The translations under genes and the position numbers were made by a program. Shown here one piece after another: positions 42,380 to 53,170 of a stretch of DNA of 64,000 nucleotides. The notes under the pieces were generated by a model. The model had not been told where the DNA came from and ran no database searches. It worked only from the letters and a program-made list of their open reading frames with translations. Every line of letters begins with the position of its first letter. Position 1 is the stretch's first letter. Source of the DNA: Lolium rigidum (lineage: Eukaryota; Streptophyta; Magnoliopsida; Poales; Poaceae); the NCBI RefSeq assembly GCF_022539505.1, contig NC_061510.1, positions 267,167,687 to 267,231,686 on the forward strand, given 5' to 3'.

Positions 42380-42560
42380 CTCCCACGCCTTTTGTCGCGG
42401 GTCGAGCCACGACCCGCGACAAAGACCCCTTTGTCGCGGGTGGGGGCTCGACCCGCGACAAAGGGGGTCTTTGTCGCGGGTCAAGCCACCACCCGCGACA
42501 AAAGGGGGTAGGTATAAGTACCTGGCGTCGCGGGCGGAGCCGCCACCCGCGACTCCGGAG
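42380..42560. repeat. CACTA central inverted repeats (TTTGTCGCGGG)
   Basis: Three facing pairs, such as TTTTGTCGCGGGTCGAGCC with ACGACCCGCGACAAAG, then a shorter GCGTCGCGGGCGGAGCC with CACCCGCGACTCC. They mirror the words at 36282-36392 and 47718-47885 and mark the start of the half that carries the second ORF. Confidence 0.75.
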
Positions 42561-42564
42561 GCCA

Positions 42565-42840
42565 ACCCTAACTCAAATAGCGCCGCCGAGCTGCCGGATT
42601 TCACCGCCGCCGCCGTTCGCCGCCGCCGCCGACCGCCCTCCGCCTCGCCGCCGCAGCTCCGCCTCGGGCCGCCGTCTGCGCGCCTCCTCTGCGCGCCGCG
42701 CGGCCGCCGCCTGCGCGTCCTCGGGCCGCCGCCGCGCCGCTCCGCCTGCGCCGCTGCCGCCGCCGCGCCGCCGCCGCCGCCTCGGCCTCCTACTCCGGCG
42801 CGCGCCGCTGCGTCCGCAAGGTAGCGCCGCCATGCGCTGC
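42565..42840. other. CCG-rich low-complexity stretch
   Basis: This is a GCCGCC-rich block that opens all frames (Pro/Arg/Ala runs). I take it as a GC-rich leader of the second CACTA ORF, not as a gene. Confidence 0.5.
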
Positions 42841-42884
42841 TCGGGCGCCCCTGCCCTTTTTATTTTTCATTTTTTTATACTTAA

Positions 42885-43190
42885 TTGAGTTAATTAGTTA
42901 GTATGTAATGTAATTAGTTAGTTAGTTTTAGGTCGGTTTAGTTAGTTAGTTTAGGTATTTTGTATAGTTATTAGTTAGTTAGTTAGTATTTTGTATAGTT
43001 AGTTAGTTTAGGTATTTTGTATAGTTAGTTTAGGTATTTTGTATAGTTAGTTAGTTTAGGTATTTTGTATAGTTAGTATGGATTTAGTTTGTAATTTAGT
43101 ATATGTATGTACTTAGTTAGTATATGTATTTTGTATAGTTAGTTTATAATTAGTATATGGATTTAGTTTGTAGCTTTAGTATATGTATTT
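42885..43190. repeat. Minisatellite TTAGTTAG / GGTATTTTGTATAG
   Basis: Irregular tandem units built from TAGTTAGTTTAGGTATTTTG and shorter forms run through this region. The purine/pyrimidine pattern and changing unit length indicate slippage. Confidence 0.7.
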
Positions 43191-43204
43191 GGTATACGGA
43201 CGAC

Positions 43205-43564
43205 TCCTCCACCGACACACCTCTCTCGCAAACTAGCTAGCGTCGCCGACACTCCTCTCTCTCGCAAACACGCGTCCGCCGACACCCTCTCTCTCTCTCG
43301 CACACTCTCTCTCTCTCTCGCAAACACGCGTCGCCGACACCCTCTCTCCTCTCGCAAACACGCGTCGCCGACACCTCTCTCCCTCTCGCAAACACGCGTC
43401 GCCGACACCCTCTCCCTCTCGCAAACACGCGTGCGACTCATCCCTCTCGCAAACACGCGTCGCCGACACCCTCTCCCTCTCGCAAACACGCGTCGCCGAC
43501 ACCCTCTCCCTCTCGCAAACACGCGTCGCCGACACCCTCTCCCTCTCGCAAACACGTGTCGCCG
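43205..43564. repeat. Minisatellite CGCCGACACCCTCTCCCTC
   Basis: Units of about 32-35 bp of the form CTCTCGCAAACACGCGTCGC then CGACACCCTCTCC repeat at least ten times. Some units have expanded CT runs. Open frames in it on both strands (Arg/Cys-rich or Ala/Arg/His-rich) are by-products of the repeat. Confidence 0.85.
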
Positions 43565-43640
43565 ATTAGGGTTAGGGTTTGGTTTGTGTTTGATTAGGGT
43601 TAGGGTTTGGTTTGTGTTTGATTAGGGTTAGGGTTAGAAC
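43565..43640 (+). repeat. Telomere-like TTAGGG words in the leader of CACTA ORF2
   Basis: GATTAGGGTTAGGGTTTGG occurs twice with GTTTGTGTTT between, then GATTAGGGTTAGGGTTAG. These are close to the plant telomere word TTTAGGG. They sit directly before the ATG at 43675. Related telobox words occur in plant 5' regions. Confidence 0.6.
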
Positions 43641-43674
43641 ATGTACTTATCGATTTAATTCTTTTGCGTAAACA

Positions 43675-46600
43675 ATGGATCCATTCGAACGGGACTTGGA
43701 ACAGGAAGACATGTTCGCGGACATAATCCGCGATGGTACGAAGCCGACCGAGCCGGCTCCGGTGATGGAGAAGCCGCGGCTCCGGTCATGGAGAAGCCGA
43801 CGGCTCCGGTCATGGAGAAGCCGACGGCTCCGGTGACGGAGAAGCCGACGACGGCTCCGGTGACGGAGAAGCCGACGGCTCCGATCATGACGAGGTATTA
43901 ATGGAATTCTATATGTACATATGTATTGAGGCATTAGTATAGAGGCATTAATGCAATTCTATATGTATTCTCTTAGGCCTCCGAAGATAAGATAGAGAAA
44001 CGAGGCCCGGCAAAGAAGTTGACCAAGAAAGACCACTTCACAATTGAAGTTATATCACCGGAAGGCCAACCGGTGGTACCCGAGAATGTCGGAGTGAAGT
44101 TCAAAAATCAGTGCGGAGTTGTGGTTAGAGATCGTGTCCCGATCACCGTGTAGAGAATGGAACAAGACGAAGAATGTGTCCGAAAATCAGGTTGCCGATA
44201 GGTACAAAGACACACTTTTCGAGACCTGATGGCACATTTCACTTTGCCGATTTGGGATCGGAGTCTGAGAATGCTAAGCAGCGAGAGCTAGTGAAGAAAT
44301 GGGCTCTTAAGAAGATGGGGGAACTTTTCCGGGCGTATAAGAACCGGTTATGGAAAAATTATAAGAAAGACAAGAAGCCTCCATTATTCGAGAACTACCT
44401 AGCGAAGCAGGAGCATAACTGGGAAGAATTTGTGAGGTACAAAGAATCAGAGGAGGCTGTGAACCTGTCAGCGAAAAACAAGAAGAATGCAAGCGAGAAG
44501 AAATATCACCATCATACGGGGCGAGGGGGCTACGGAAGAGCCATGCCTAAGTGGGATGCACAAGAGGCTGAGATGGAGCTGAACGGGATCACTCCGGAAC
44601 CCACGCGAGAAGGATGGGACACTAGGGCTCGAAATTGGTTCCTCGCGCATGGCTCGTGAGTATGACATGAAGACAGGGAACATTGTTGAAAGTGACACCA
44701 GGGTTAGGGTACCCGGGCAAAAATGGATTGAAGTGACGACAGATATAAAGGCGGGAAAACTAAAGTTTGCTCCCGATAGAGAGAAAGACTTGCCGACGCT
44801 TGTCCTCGGTAATCCCGAGAAGGGAGGACGAACAAGAGGCTTCGGCCCTAGTGTTCCGTGGTCGCTTGGGTTTCCGGCCGACGCGGAGACTTATAGAAGC
44901 CGAGCGAGAGCTAAACAACGCCAGCCGGAGGTGCGGAATGACCGGATGGCCGAGTTCCAACGCCGACTTGACCAGCGAGCAGCGGGAGCTTCAGCAGCAG
45001 CAGCGGGAGATAAATGAACTAAAAGGACAGCGCCCGCCGGATAATAGCGCTGAAATATCTCAGCGACGAGACAAGCAGCGTGGCCGACTCGGAGGCCCCT
45101 CCTACACGGATGATGATAGATGCCGGTCCCGGCGACCCCTTGGATGGAATCAAGGAGACAACACCTTGTGATCTCCATGAGGTGTTCAGGAAGGTTTCGT
45201 TAAGGTGGCGGTCGGCTATGTCTTACCGGCATTTGGACCCGAAGGTGAGCCGGCAACATGGCATGGCAATCCGATTCCAGCTGGCTATGCTCGTGTCGGG
45301 GTGGATTCGGTTGTCCCGTCGTGGGAGACATTGGAGCTCGATATCCCCGGAGGTGATGGGGGCTTACACTCGGAGAGGTGCTCGGGAGAAATCATTCTCT
45401 CGGGAAAAGAAGAACATCGAGCTGCCGGGCTGGGTAGCACCTAGTACCGGTCGTCCCGACAGGTCACCATCACCTCCTCCGGGTGATCGCAGGCCACCAT
45501 CACCTCCTCCTACCGATCACATGTCGCCACCATCACCCCGTGGGTACGACGTCGACCACGACATCGGTAGTCCATCTCCATCTCCAGCGCCGCCGCCTCC
45601 GCCCACTAAGACTCGGAATGCACCCAGCCGGAAGCGTTTCAAGAGTCCTGTCCCCAAGAGGTCGCCCCTCCCAAAAGTACCAAAGGTTCCTCCCCCCGTC
45701 CTTACGATCGTACCTCGGAGGAAAATGATGCCATTGTTAAGAAATACAATTATGATTTTTTTCATAAGCCAAAACCTCCAGCGCCGAGCCATACACAGAG
45801 AAGCAAATAGCATATGCTACTAGTTTTCCGAACACACCATCGCAAGTATGACTTACACGAGAAGAAGGATGACTATACACGCACTCTTGCGAAGGTAATT
45901 GACACAAAGAAGGCTGAAAAGGCTAAGGAGAAGGACATTGCCGGCACGAGCAAATCATCAGCTAGAAGTGCAACTGAGAATAAGTCAACTTCAACAAGTG
46001 CACCCCTCAAGGCCAAGCAAACGACAAAAGGCAAAAAGAGAAAGGAAGTTCCCCTCCTCGGTGCTCAGCCCAAACAATCGATCCCAGCACTCAAAGTGCT
46101 TAATGTTCCCAAGCTGTACCAGGAACATGGTGGTTTCGATATGGAAGAAGCTGCAAAGCTAGCGGCTGCCTGTGACGTTACCGTGGAGGAATTGCTGTCT
46201 GCAGCAGATGCTGCAGTACCCACTGCTGATATAGCTCCTAAATTTGTCTACGGGGCCGACTTGGTCAGCACGAGAGCAGCTGCTTAAACTGCCAACACAT
46301 ATGCGGAATTTGCATCGGTGGTACCTTGATGCATGCAAGGAGAACATAAGGTTCATCGTGGCGAGTATACCATGGGAATATTACTACCGAAAGGAGGAGA
46401 TCCATATTGAGATGAATGAACTCCGGCCGTTATTCAATCTAGATGCCCTCGACAAATCTCTCATGAGTTGCTATTGCTTGTAAGTTGTTAACTACATATA
46501 AGTTCATTTTCATTCAGTTCATGTTCGTTTTCATTGCATATATATACTCATTATATCTTATGTGTTCTCTTATGCGGATCGAAGATCGGTGAATGCAAAA

Positions 46601-47420
46601 GTAATAATATTATCAATATTGGGTTTATTGACCCAGATAAAGTACATGTTCAAACGGTAAAGTTTAGTGCCCATGAAACGGGGGGAAACCTACTAAGGTT
46701 TTTGGGGGAGCAATATTTCTGTGATTCAATATTGTTTCCTTACAACTACGAGTGAGAGTCTTAATGATCTTTATGCACATTCAATTTTTCTTACTCGATG
46801 TTAAGTGTAATTCCTGACGTATATGCATAACATGTGCAGCTTCCATCGGATTCTACTAGACATTCAACCTGATAAGGGAATAGTTGAGGTAAAAGACCCA
46901 CCGAGTAGAGGCGTGGACGGGTTCCAGGACTTGCGAAGTTGCTCCAAGTGTAATTTCCTTCATCGCCGCGCTTTATCATTCGTGAGATATCAATTAATTA
47001 TCCACTCATTCAATCATTCTTTTGCACTGGCAGGGCTTGGACCGCTTTCAAGAGACATCGTAAGAACGAAACACTGGCAGAGAAGCTAACATTTACTCCT
47101 GTACCGTGCCTCCGACAGCCACAAGGGACGAATCTATGTGGATACTACGTTTGCGAGTCCATTCGCATGTTAACCACCGAGAAGCGAGAACAATAATAAA
47201 TTCAACGTAAGCAATAACATTCACAACTTTATTTATTATCATCAATATTTCGTTATCAAGACTGATATAGTCATACTCATCTCATTTTCGTATATAGGTC
47301 GACTTCATGCGGGACAGACTCCAACCAAAGGAACACGCACTAGGAATCGCGGAGGAACTGGCGGGAATTTTGATTAAAGATGTACTAAACAACAAAGGCT
47401 TGTTTAGTCCAAATAGATGC
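43675..47420 (+). pseudogene. Second CACTA ORF (TNP1-like) with Ulp1-like peptidase end
   Basis: It starts MDPFERDLEQEDMFADIIRD (43675). A repeat of EKPTAPV-type codons disturbs the frame. Then EVISPEGQPVVPENVGVKFK (about 44045), RELVKKWALKKMGELFRAYK (44280), SVPWSLGFPADAETYRSRAR (44850), a Pro/Ser-rich linker (45460-45620), and a Lys-rich stretch (45820-46070) follow. From 46290 the exons of a C48 cysteine peptidase can be seen: LDALDKSLMSCYC, a GTAAGT donor at about 46479, NIGFIDPDKVHV, FHRILLDI (catalytic His at 46844), VEVKDPPS (Asp), and QPQGTNLCGYYVCES (Cys at about 47137). Final exon VDFMRDRLQPKEHALGIAEE ends at about 47420. Frame shifts and a weak acceptor near 46575 suggest it is broken. 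Ulp1-type proteases act on SUMO; their role in transposons is not settled. Confidence 0.75.
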
Positions 47421-47717
47421 TCTACCTCCAAATAGACGGTCGTTAGTACCGCTTGTCGATCGTGAGCTAAATGTATATATATATGTAAGGGCTACATGTA
47501 AAGAGGAATCGACTTTTGCTTCCAACATTTGTTTGATCGATCTATATATATATATATATATTGAATGAACGTGTACAATTTCTAGTAGCGTACAAATATA
47601 TGCAACTTTTATTTTCGAACGAAAAAAATGATATAACAGGCGGTCGGTGGCGGGGGAGGGGTGCTGCACCCCTCAAACCCTAAAGCAGCGGCGTTGTGCG
47701 TGCGCCACGTATAGGGC
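47421..47717. other. 3' UTR-like AT-rich part of the CACTA element
   Basis: This is AT-rich DNA with TA repeats (about 47543-47561), followed by a GC-rich piece. No ORF is seen. Confidence 0.5.
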
Positions 47718-47885
47718 CTTTTGTCGCGGGTGGTAATACCGCCCGCGACAAAAGGGCTCTGTGCCCTGCGCGCCGGGCGGCTGCCACGTGGTGGACCTTA
47801 TGTCGCGGGTCGTAAGTGACCCGGGATAAAAGGCCACCCTTTTATCGCGCCTTGCTTGTCGCGGCTGGCCGCCCGCGACAAAAGG
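47718..47885. repeat. CACTA right subterminal inverted repeats
   Basis: CCTTTTGTCGCGGGTGGTAA faces CCGCCCGCGACAAAAGG, and further degenerate pairs (TATGTCGCGGGTCGTAAG, CTTGTCGCGGC) follow. Together with 36282-36392 they frame the element. Confidence 0.75.
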
Positions 47886-47925
47886 CCCTAACCACCCGGA
47901 TCAAAAGGCCTGTTTTCCACTAGTG

Positions 47926-47991
47926 TAAAATGCATCTAGATACTTGCCAATCTAGACAAATTAGCGATACTTATGTTAGACGGAGGGAGTA
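47926..47991. mobile_element. Right half of a Stowaway MITE, cut by the CACTA element
   Basis: GATACTTATGTTAGACGGAG then GGAGTA is the usual right end of a Triticeae Stowaway element. The left half is missing where the CACTA terminus begins. The CACTA element therefore inserted into, or rearranged, this MITE. Confidence 0.6.
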
Positions 47992-49905
47992 CTATGTCTA
48001 TATATATACAAGTAGCATCAAGACCCTTAATAATGCTCTAAAACTTTTCATCTTCAATTATAGGTTATACAGGAGTACCGAGTACGTGGCAGTACCATAC
48101 TTATAATTCTCTGCATGAGGCTACCTAGCTACCTACATACGACGACACAAGCATGTAGTCTTATCGATCTTTAATTATGAAGATGTAACATATATTCTCC
48201 GGTGTTGTTGTGGTTAGGTTTTGTCCCGTTCTTGCATGCACACACACATTGCGTGCGTAAAGCGACGTGACAGACATACGACTATGTCGATCTTGTTGTA
48301 CGTGTAAGAATCGAACCGGCCGGCCGGGGCACGTATGATTGTTCCCAACTTTAAGTGAAAAATGTTGCGAGTATGGGGTATGAAAAGCACAAAAAGGACA
48401 TGTGGTGTGCGCGCATGTCAAACCTCAAAAACACTCATCAAAAGAAAAGCAAAATAAAGCCTTTCGAGCGCATAAAGCCAATGACAAGCTTGGGAGCCAA
48501 GGGAGAGGGGGCGGTGTGGCCAGGCAGGCCAAACACTCTCACTTGTCACCCATATATGCAAGAGAAAGAAAGCAAGAGAGAGAGGATATGGGTGAAGGAT
48601 TTTATTGGGAAGTGATGGTTGGTGCCTCCTCATGCCAAGAAAGCTGATAGCTTTTAGGACAAAAAAAGATAGAGAGAGGGCCATGCCCATATGCATGCTG
48701 GCTGGCTACCTAGGGTTTCCTCTCTCTCTCTCTCTATCTCTCTCTAGAGAGGGAGAGAAGGAGAGCACTGAAATGCGTGTGGCCATTTGGCTCCTCCATG
48801 ATCTTCACAAATCTCCTTTGCAGTGGATTTGAAAGGCTATGTTTGTATTGTACCGCTCCAAGGGGCAGGCAGGAGTGCCTTTTGCTTCTCTTATTTTGAT
48901 GCCACTACTCAGCGTGTCCCTCCCCTTTTTGTTAGCCTCTAGCAAAAGCTGCCCACCAAAAAGCAACTGATAGCGAGTGCTACATCCTTACCCGTGGGGG
49001 AGTACATAGGTTCGTTATCTTAAATTGATTGTGTAATAACGATGTAAGATGAAGAAGAACAATCATAGATATGAGACCAATGAAATTTGACTTGTCTAAC
49101 GCATTAGCTTGTTCATTAACCGCCGAGCTACCACACCATTTTTTTCTTCTTGACCACGTCAACGTCAGTGGTTGGAGTTAATTTGGTTCTCTTTAGAAAT
49201 TTCGAACAAATGTTTGAAAACGACGCTCACAATATTACTCCCTTTTTTTATATAGGTGTCTTCCTAGTGGCATGAGCTCTGCATTTTGTTAAGAAGAATT
49301 AATACATTTGGCATGTTATACTCCATATATACTACGTAAAAGATCGCAGTAGCTTCTTGGTGAAATTTCCTTGATCTATCTATCCTATATGTATGACAAC
49401 GATGCGGCACAGGCATTATCCCCTTGCATTTTCATATTGTAGCATCATTTATGGATCTGTGTGCATTCATTGGTAGTATTTGGTAAGGCAATTTAGTCAT
49501 TGACGTCTTTAACACCACTTAAAAAATATTTCATTATGTGCATGACTTAATGTATACGGCCTTGAGATACACATGATTAGTATGCATCCTCACAATCTAC
49601 AACCCTAAAACAAGATTTGCAGTATAATTTTCCTTTTTCCGGGGCCAACTAATGTGAGAATACCAAAGCCCTAGTGTGAGGGCCAACATGAAGGCTCCTT
49701 TTAACCATGCATGTTTTAATATTGTAGTAAGTTAATTATATCCTAAACCCTAGGTTTGGCCATATGTGGTCGACCACCTTTTGACTAGTGCAATAAGGTA
49801 TTGACTGATTAAGCAATTGAACTGAAGCTACACTGAAACTGAAAGGCTTGTATGCGTGGTCAGAAATCATGCATGAACCAAACACGCTGACTCGCATATT
49901 AAAGT
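47992..49905. other. Low-copy-looking intergenic region
   Basis: I recognise no transposon or gene. From 48330 to 48960 it has the look of upstream or leader DNA: runs of GAGA (48560-48590), a CT run facing a GA run at 48719-48765 that can fold to a hairpin, and CCTAGGGTTTCC before it. A small-RNA precursor or a promoter of a gene beyond the window is possible, but no known mature miRNA was found by eye. Confidence 0.3.
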
Positions 49906-50015
49906 TACTTCCTCCAGTCCATAATACTTCTAATTGTTTCAATGAACCTACATATTTTAGCTTATATTGTGTAAATCTGCGACAAGTATTTAGAACCGGA
50001 GGACCGGAGGGGGTA
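49906..50015. mobile_element. Stowaway MITE
   Basis: TACTTCCTCCAGTCCATAAT at the left and the reverse form GGACCGGAGGGGGTA at the right, each starting or ending with TA, enclose 110 bp. The internal ACTTCTAATTG / GACAAGTATTTAG halves pair partly. This is a standard Tc1/Mariner-derived MITE. Confidence 0.75.
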
Positions 50016-50213
50016 CTAAATTTCATTTAATTAGTACTACAATTGATTAAATATGTTTCGATCTACCAATGCCAGCCAACCAAAAGTATCAACAGAAGCT
50101 GCATGCCAACTGAATACACACAGAACTGTCAGGTCAGTCAGTTGCTAGTTTTCAGAAACATTTGCTAATATAGTATTACCCCCTGACATATGCGCATATA
50201 CAGGCCAAGCACT

Positions 50214-50216
50214 TAA
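50214..50216. repeat. Target site duplication TAA (left)
   Basis: TAA before GGGCATCTCC is repeated at 51840-51842. TWA is the canonical Harbinger target. Confidence 0.8.
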
Positions 50217-51839
50217 GGGCATCTCCAACCGGCTGACCCAAACGGACGCGCTGGGCCGTCCGTTTTGGGCCGTTTGGGTGGCCGAACGGACACCCGGACA
50301 GCGGCCCGCGTCGTCCGCGTGTCCGTTTGGGTCGCACGCTGCGCCCAACGCGCGGACGCACCGCATATGTAATTAAAAAAACAAAAATAAAAATAAAAAA
50401 GGAAAACAGCCAAAATACCATTAAACTAGTGGTTAATAAAACTTAGCCCTATTTTGGGCAATTTTTACACAAAAGAAAGCACTATATGGGCTTTAAACTA
50501 AAAAAAACCCTAGACAGGGTTTGCGAGCACGGTGGCCGTCGGCAGTACTACCCCCAGTAGTACTCGTCATCGTCGGCGTCGATGACGACGACGCCCCCCG
50601 GCGGCGACGCGCTGTTCCAGCTCGAAACGCCGGTGGGCACCGGGGACTCCGGCCAGGGCTCCCACTGCGCCCTTTCCCAGGCGGAGTGCGGGTTCAGCGG
50701 CTCGCAGGCCTGCGCAGCCGTGCCCTCCGCGCGGACTCCTGCCGGAGCTGCTCCTCCGCTGCGGCCTGCAGCTCCGCCTATAGCCGGAGCGTGGCCAGGC
50801 GCTCCTCCTCCGCCAGGCGCGCGGCCCGGCGCTCCTCCTCCTCCCGGAGCGCCGCCTGACGCGTTGCCTCCTCCTGACGGCGCGCCAGCTCGAGGAAGGC
50901 CCACGCCTCCGCCCGGGCGTCCTCCACGGGCCTTCCCGGCCGCCTCCTCCGGCCGCGGAGGTGCGCAGCTTCTCGGCGAGGTGCGGACATTTGGCCAGCT
51001 CGTCGAGGTCGCGCTGCTCGCGGGACGCCGTGAGCGCCGCCTGCAGCTCCGGGTCGTCCTCCTCCTCCTGGGGTTGCGGCTGTGGCTGGGGCTGGGGCGC
51101 AGGGTCATTGATGTAGAGGCCGCCGGGGCGGCGGCCAGCCCGCCTAGCAGGTGTGCGCGGCTGCGCGCGAGGCCGCGCCGTCGCGGATGTGAAGCACGTG
51201 CGCCGGTGCGCATCGTGCTCCACCTCGAACCACAAGTCCCAGTTGGAACTTGCGTCGCCGTACGCGGGGTCCTGCTGGAGGTCCGCTGGCAGCTGAGCGC
51301 GGCGCCTCCGTATCTCGGCGTAGCGGGCGCGGCCGGAGCCCTGGATGGGCGGCACCGGAACCCGATCTGGGCTCAGGTGCCAGCCGTGGGGGAGGTGCAC
51401 GTCCCCCCACGGCATTGGGACGCCGGCGTTCCAGAACATCTGTGCCACCGCTACGGTGACGTAGATCCGGTCGCGTCTGGGCGTCGCCGGCGGCCCCATG
51501 GCGAACGGCGCCGGCGCGGCGGCCGGCTGCTGCCGGCCTGGTGGTCGTTGGCGGATGGCGAGAACTCGCGCTTCGGGGCCATGGCGGCGCGGAAGCTTCG
51601 AGCTCGCGCGTGCGGCCGGAGTGGAAAGTGGGGACTGGATAGGGACAGTCCCCTTCCCCAGTCCACATTTAATAGGACTGGGGCACCGACAGGTGGGCCA
51701 GCCACGCGGACAGGCGAACACGCGAGGACGTCGGGGCCGTCCGCTTTTGTGGTGCGTCCCCGCGTTGGGTCGGGTTTTTGTTCGGCTGGACCCATCCGAA
51801 CGCGCGGGCGCGGGATGGGTCGCCCGGTTGGAGATGTCC
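50217..51839 (-). mobile_element. PIF/Harbinger-type transposon carrying a GW-x-VPVPP ORF
   Basis: The left end GGGCATCTCCAACCGG and right end CCGGTTGGAGATGTCC form the terminal inverted repeat. It is flanked by TAA on both sides and is 1623 bp. Subterminal CCAAACGGACGCG and GTCCGTTTGGG words repeat near the left end and GGACACCCGGAC words nearby. It carries no DDE transposase; its only gene is the minus-strand ORF at 50548-51582. Its GC content is far above the flanks. Confidence 0.85.
50548..51582 (-). pseudogene. Harbinger-borne ORF with GW-x-VPVPP domain and coiled coil
   Basis: The most natural start is the ATG at 51582 (MAPKREFSPSANDHQAGSSR). A frame change near 51520 leads into MGPPATPRRDRIYVTVAVAQ, then MPWGDVHLPHGWHLSPDRVP, VPPIQGSGRARYAEIRRRRA, and SSNWDLWFEVEHDAHRR. 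Then come a Pro/Gln run (PQPQPQPQPQEEEDDPEL), ALTASREQRDLDELAKCPHL, and after another shift an Ala/Glu/Arg coiled coil (ELARRQEEATRQAALREEEE). A third frame gives the end SWNSASPPGGVVVIDADDDE, then YYWG and TAG at 50550-50548. The three-part layout (domain, coil, acidic tail) is coherent, so I read it as one gene broken by shifts. It is related to the CACTA passenger at 40532. I know no biochemical role. Confidence 0.6.
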
Positions 51840-51842
51840 TAA
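51840..51842. repeat. Target site duplication TAA (right)
   Basis: This is the copy of 50214-50216 and closes the Harbinger element. Confidence 0.8.
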
Positions 51843-53165
51843 CTGCACCACATTGTTATACATGCGTCAGTCGTCCAACCATTCATTCCTTCACCCATCT
51901 GCTAATTAACCTAATGGAGGATCTTGCATCATGCTGTCAGCTTTTGCGCGTCTCCCTGCATGCCGTTCCGAAGCAACAAGACACGAATGCACTTTTCCAT
52001 TGAATTATTTCGTCTTTGATACTATGCATAGTGATCATCGACCGTGTCTGTTCCCTGAAACGTACCCTTCTGCCTGTGCGCGTGGCTACGTGATGGCGAT
52101 GCAAGAGCTGATCTCGATCGATAGAAAAATGGCAAGACTTCGAATAGAACGGGGCTGTTCTGGTTGTACCGTCTTTTTGCAGGTGTAAAAAGTGACACAC
52201 GTTGCCAGTCTTTCTAGTGATCTGATTAAAAAAATGGCTGGCATTGTTTTGACCATGGATTACTCAGCCATGATTCGCCACTTCACAGATAACAAAAGTT
52301 TGTCCCGTCTTATTGTTGAAACCAATAACAGGTCGATGATGCACCACTTTTGATCAATTGAAGGCTGGGTCTGTGGATCGGTCAATTGTGAAGAATAGAG
52401 AATTAACATCATAGATTTTTGTACAATTTCAATCCTTCGTTCTAATTTTCTTGTACTAGAAGGATATCCCGCGCGTTGAAGCATGAATCTCTTTAGGAGC
52501 TTTATTGTGTAAATGAAACAATATAAGACAGATGAAATAGGAAGTTGCCTATTAAGTATGAAAGATTCAATTGGTCACAATAGTCGATAGGCTAAATTTC
52601 GCGCTAAACTAATGATGTGAAAAATTGGACGCCTAAATAATAGAAGATATGGATAGCTTGATAGTATAGTTAATGGTAGTGGGGTTTTGCTTTATGAGAA
52701 ATATCGGTATTGTCGTGGATGTGGCCACGGAAGGTGCTATGGGGTGTTGCACTTCGTTGCTGTGGAACAAAGGAAAGCGTAGCCATCTGTAGATCGAGGT
52801 TGTGCAAAAACAAAGGGTTACCAGGTTCAGCCCCTCTGGAGAGTAAAAGACCTACTTCCTCCTATTTTGTATTGCTTAGAGAGATTACAATGGGGGTACT
52901 CGCGAGTCAGCTATGGCGATTGCGATTATTGTTCTAGGGTTCCAATCCGGAAATTTATATGAGCACCTCTAGGTTACAGTTTACATGGTTATGCGCCTAA
53001 AGAGGTTACAAGCGCGTACGCCTAATGGGCCTTGGTGCTACTCCCTCAGGCTTCCTCCGGGCTCACTCTCGTTGGTGACTCCCCAGATCTAGCCGTGCCA
53101 GCGAGTAACGCTGGCTTCCTAGACCAGTCGCTACTAGATAGTGCTTCTGGTGATGGACTCCATGT
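51843..53165. other. Intergenic sequence, unassigned
   Basis: No gene is recognised. From about 52700 to 53165 it resembles transposon internal sequence (GTTACCAGGTTCAGCCCCTC and similar), but I cannot name the family. It continues at 59977 on the other side of the Gypsy element. Confidence 0.35.
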
Positions 53166-53170
53166 GCCAT
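53166..53170. repeat. Target site duplication GCCAT (left)
   Basis: GCCAT directly before TGATACATCTCC is repeated at 59972-59976. Confidence 0.9.

Larger units (their letters stand above)
36170..47925 (+). mobile_element. CACTA (En/Spm-type) transposon with AP2/ERF-like and passenger ORFs
   Basis: The right end reads GGCCTGTTTTCCACTAGTG (47907-47925), the reverse of a CACTAGTGGAAAACAGGCC terminus. The left end CTACTAAGTGGAACAGGGC (from 36170) is its imperfect partner. Inverted subterminal repeats built on TTTGTCGCGGG(T)C lie at both ends and in the middle. Inside, left to right: TNP2-type transposase pseudogene, passenger ORF, minus-strand AP2/ERF-like ORF, minisatellites, and a second ORF with a Ulp1-like end. 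The flanks (CAT and TAA) do not form a clear 3-bp duplication, so the left end may be eroded. Internal TTTGTCGCGG clusters at 40240-40400 and 42386-42520 allow that two related elements are fused or nested here. Confidence 0.8.

Noticed and set aside
42300..42888. Overlapping Pro/Arg/Ala-rich ORFs
   Set aside because: GCCGCC low-complexity DNA; no domain, and both strands are open.
43163..43555. Arg/Cys-rich ORFs on the minus strand (MFARGRGCRRRV...)
   Set aside because: Pure by-product of the ~33-bp minisatellite; all frames repeat.
43205..43560. CRISPR-like direct repeats
   Set aside because: Units are contiguous without unique spacers, and the genome is a plant's.
48857..48874. miR528-like TCCAAGGGGCAGGCAGGA
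   Set aside because: Several mismatches to the mature miRNA and no matching star arm within 200 bases.
50582..52003. 473-residue plus-strand ORF over the Harbinger element
   Set aside because: It runs through the right TIR into the flank, is Pro/Ala/Arg-rich from GC bias, and is opposite to the motif-bearing minus-strand gene.
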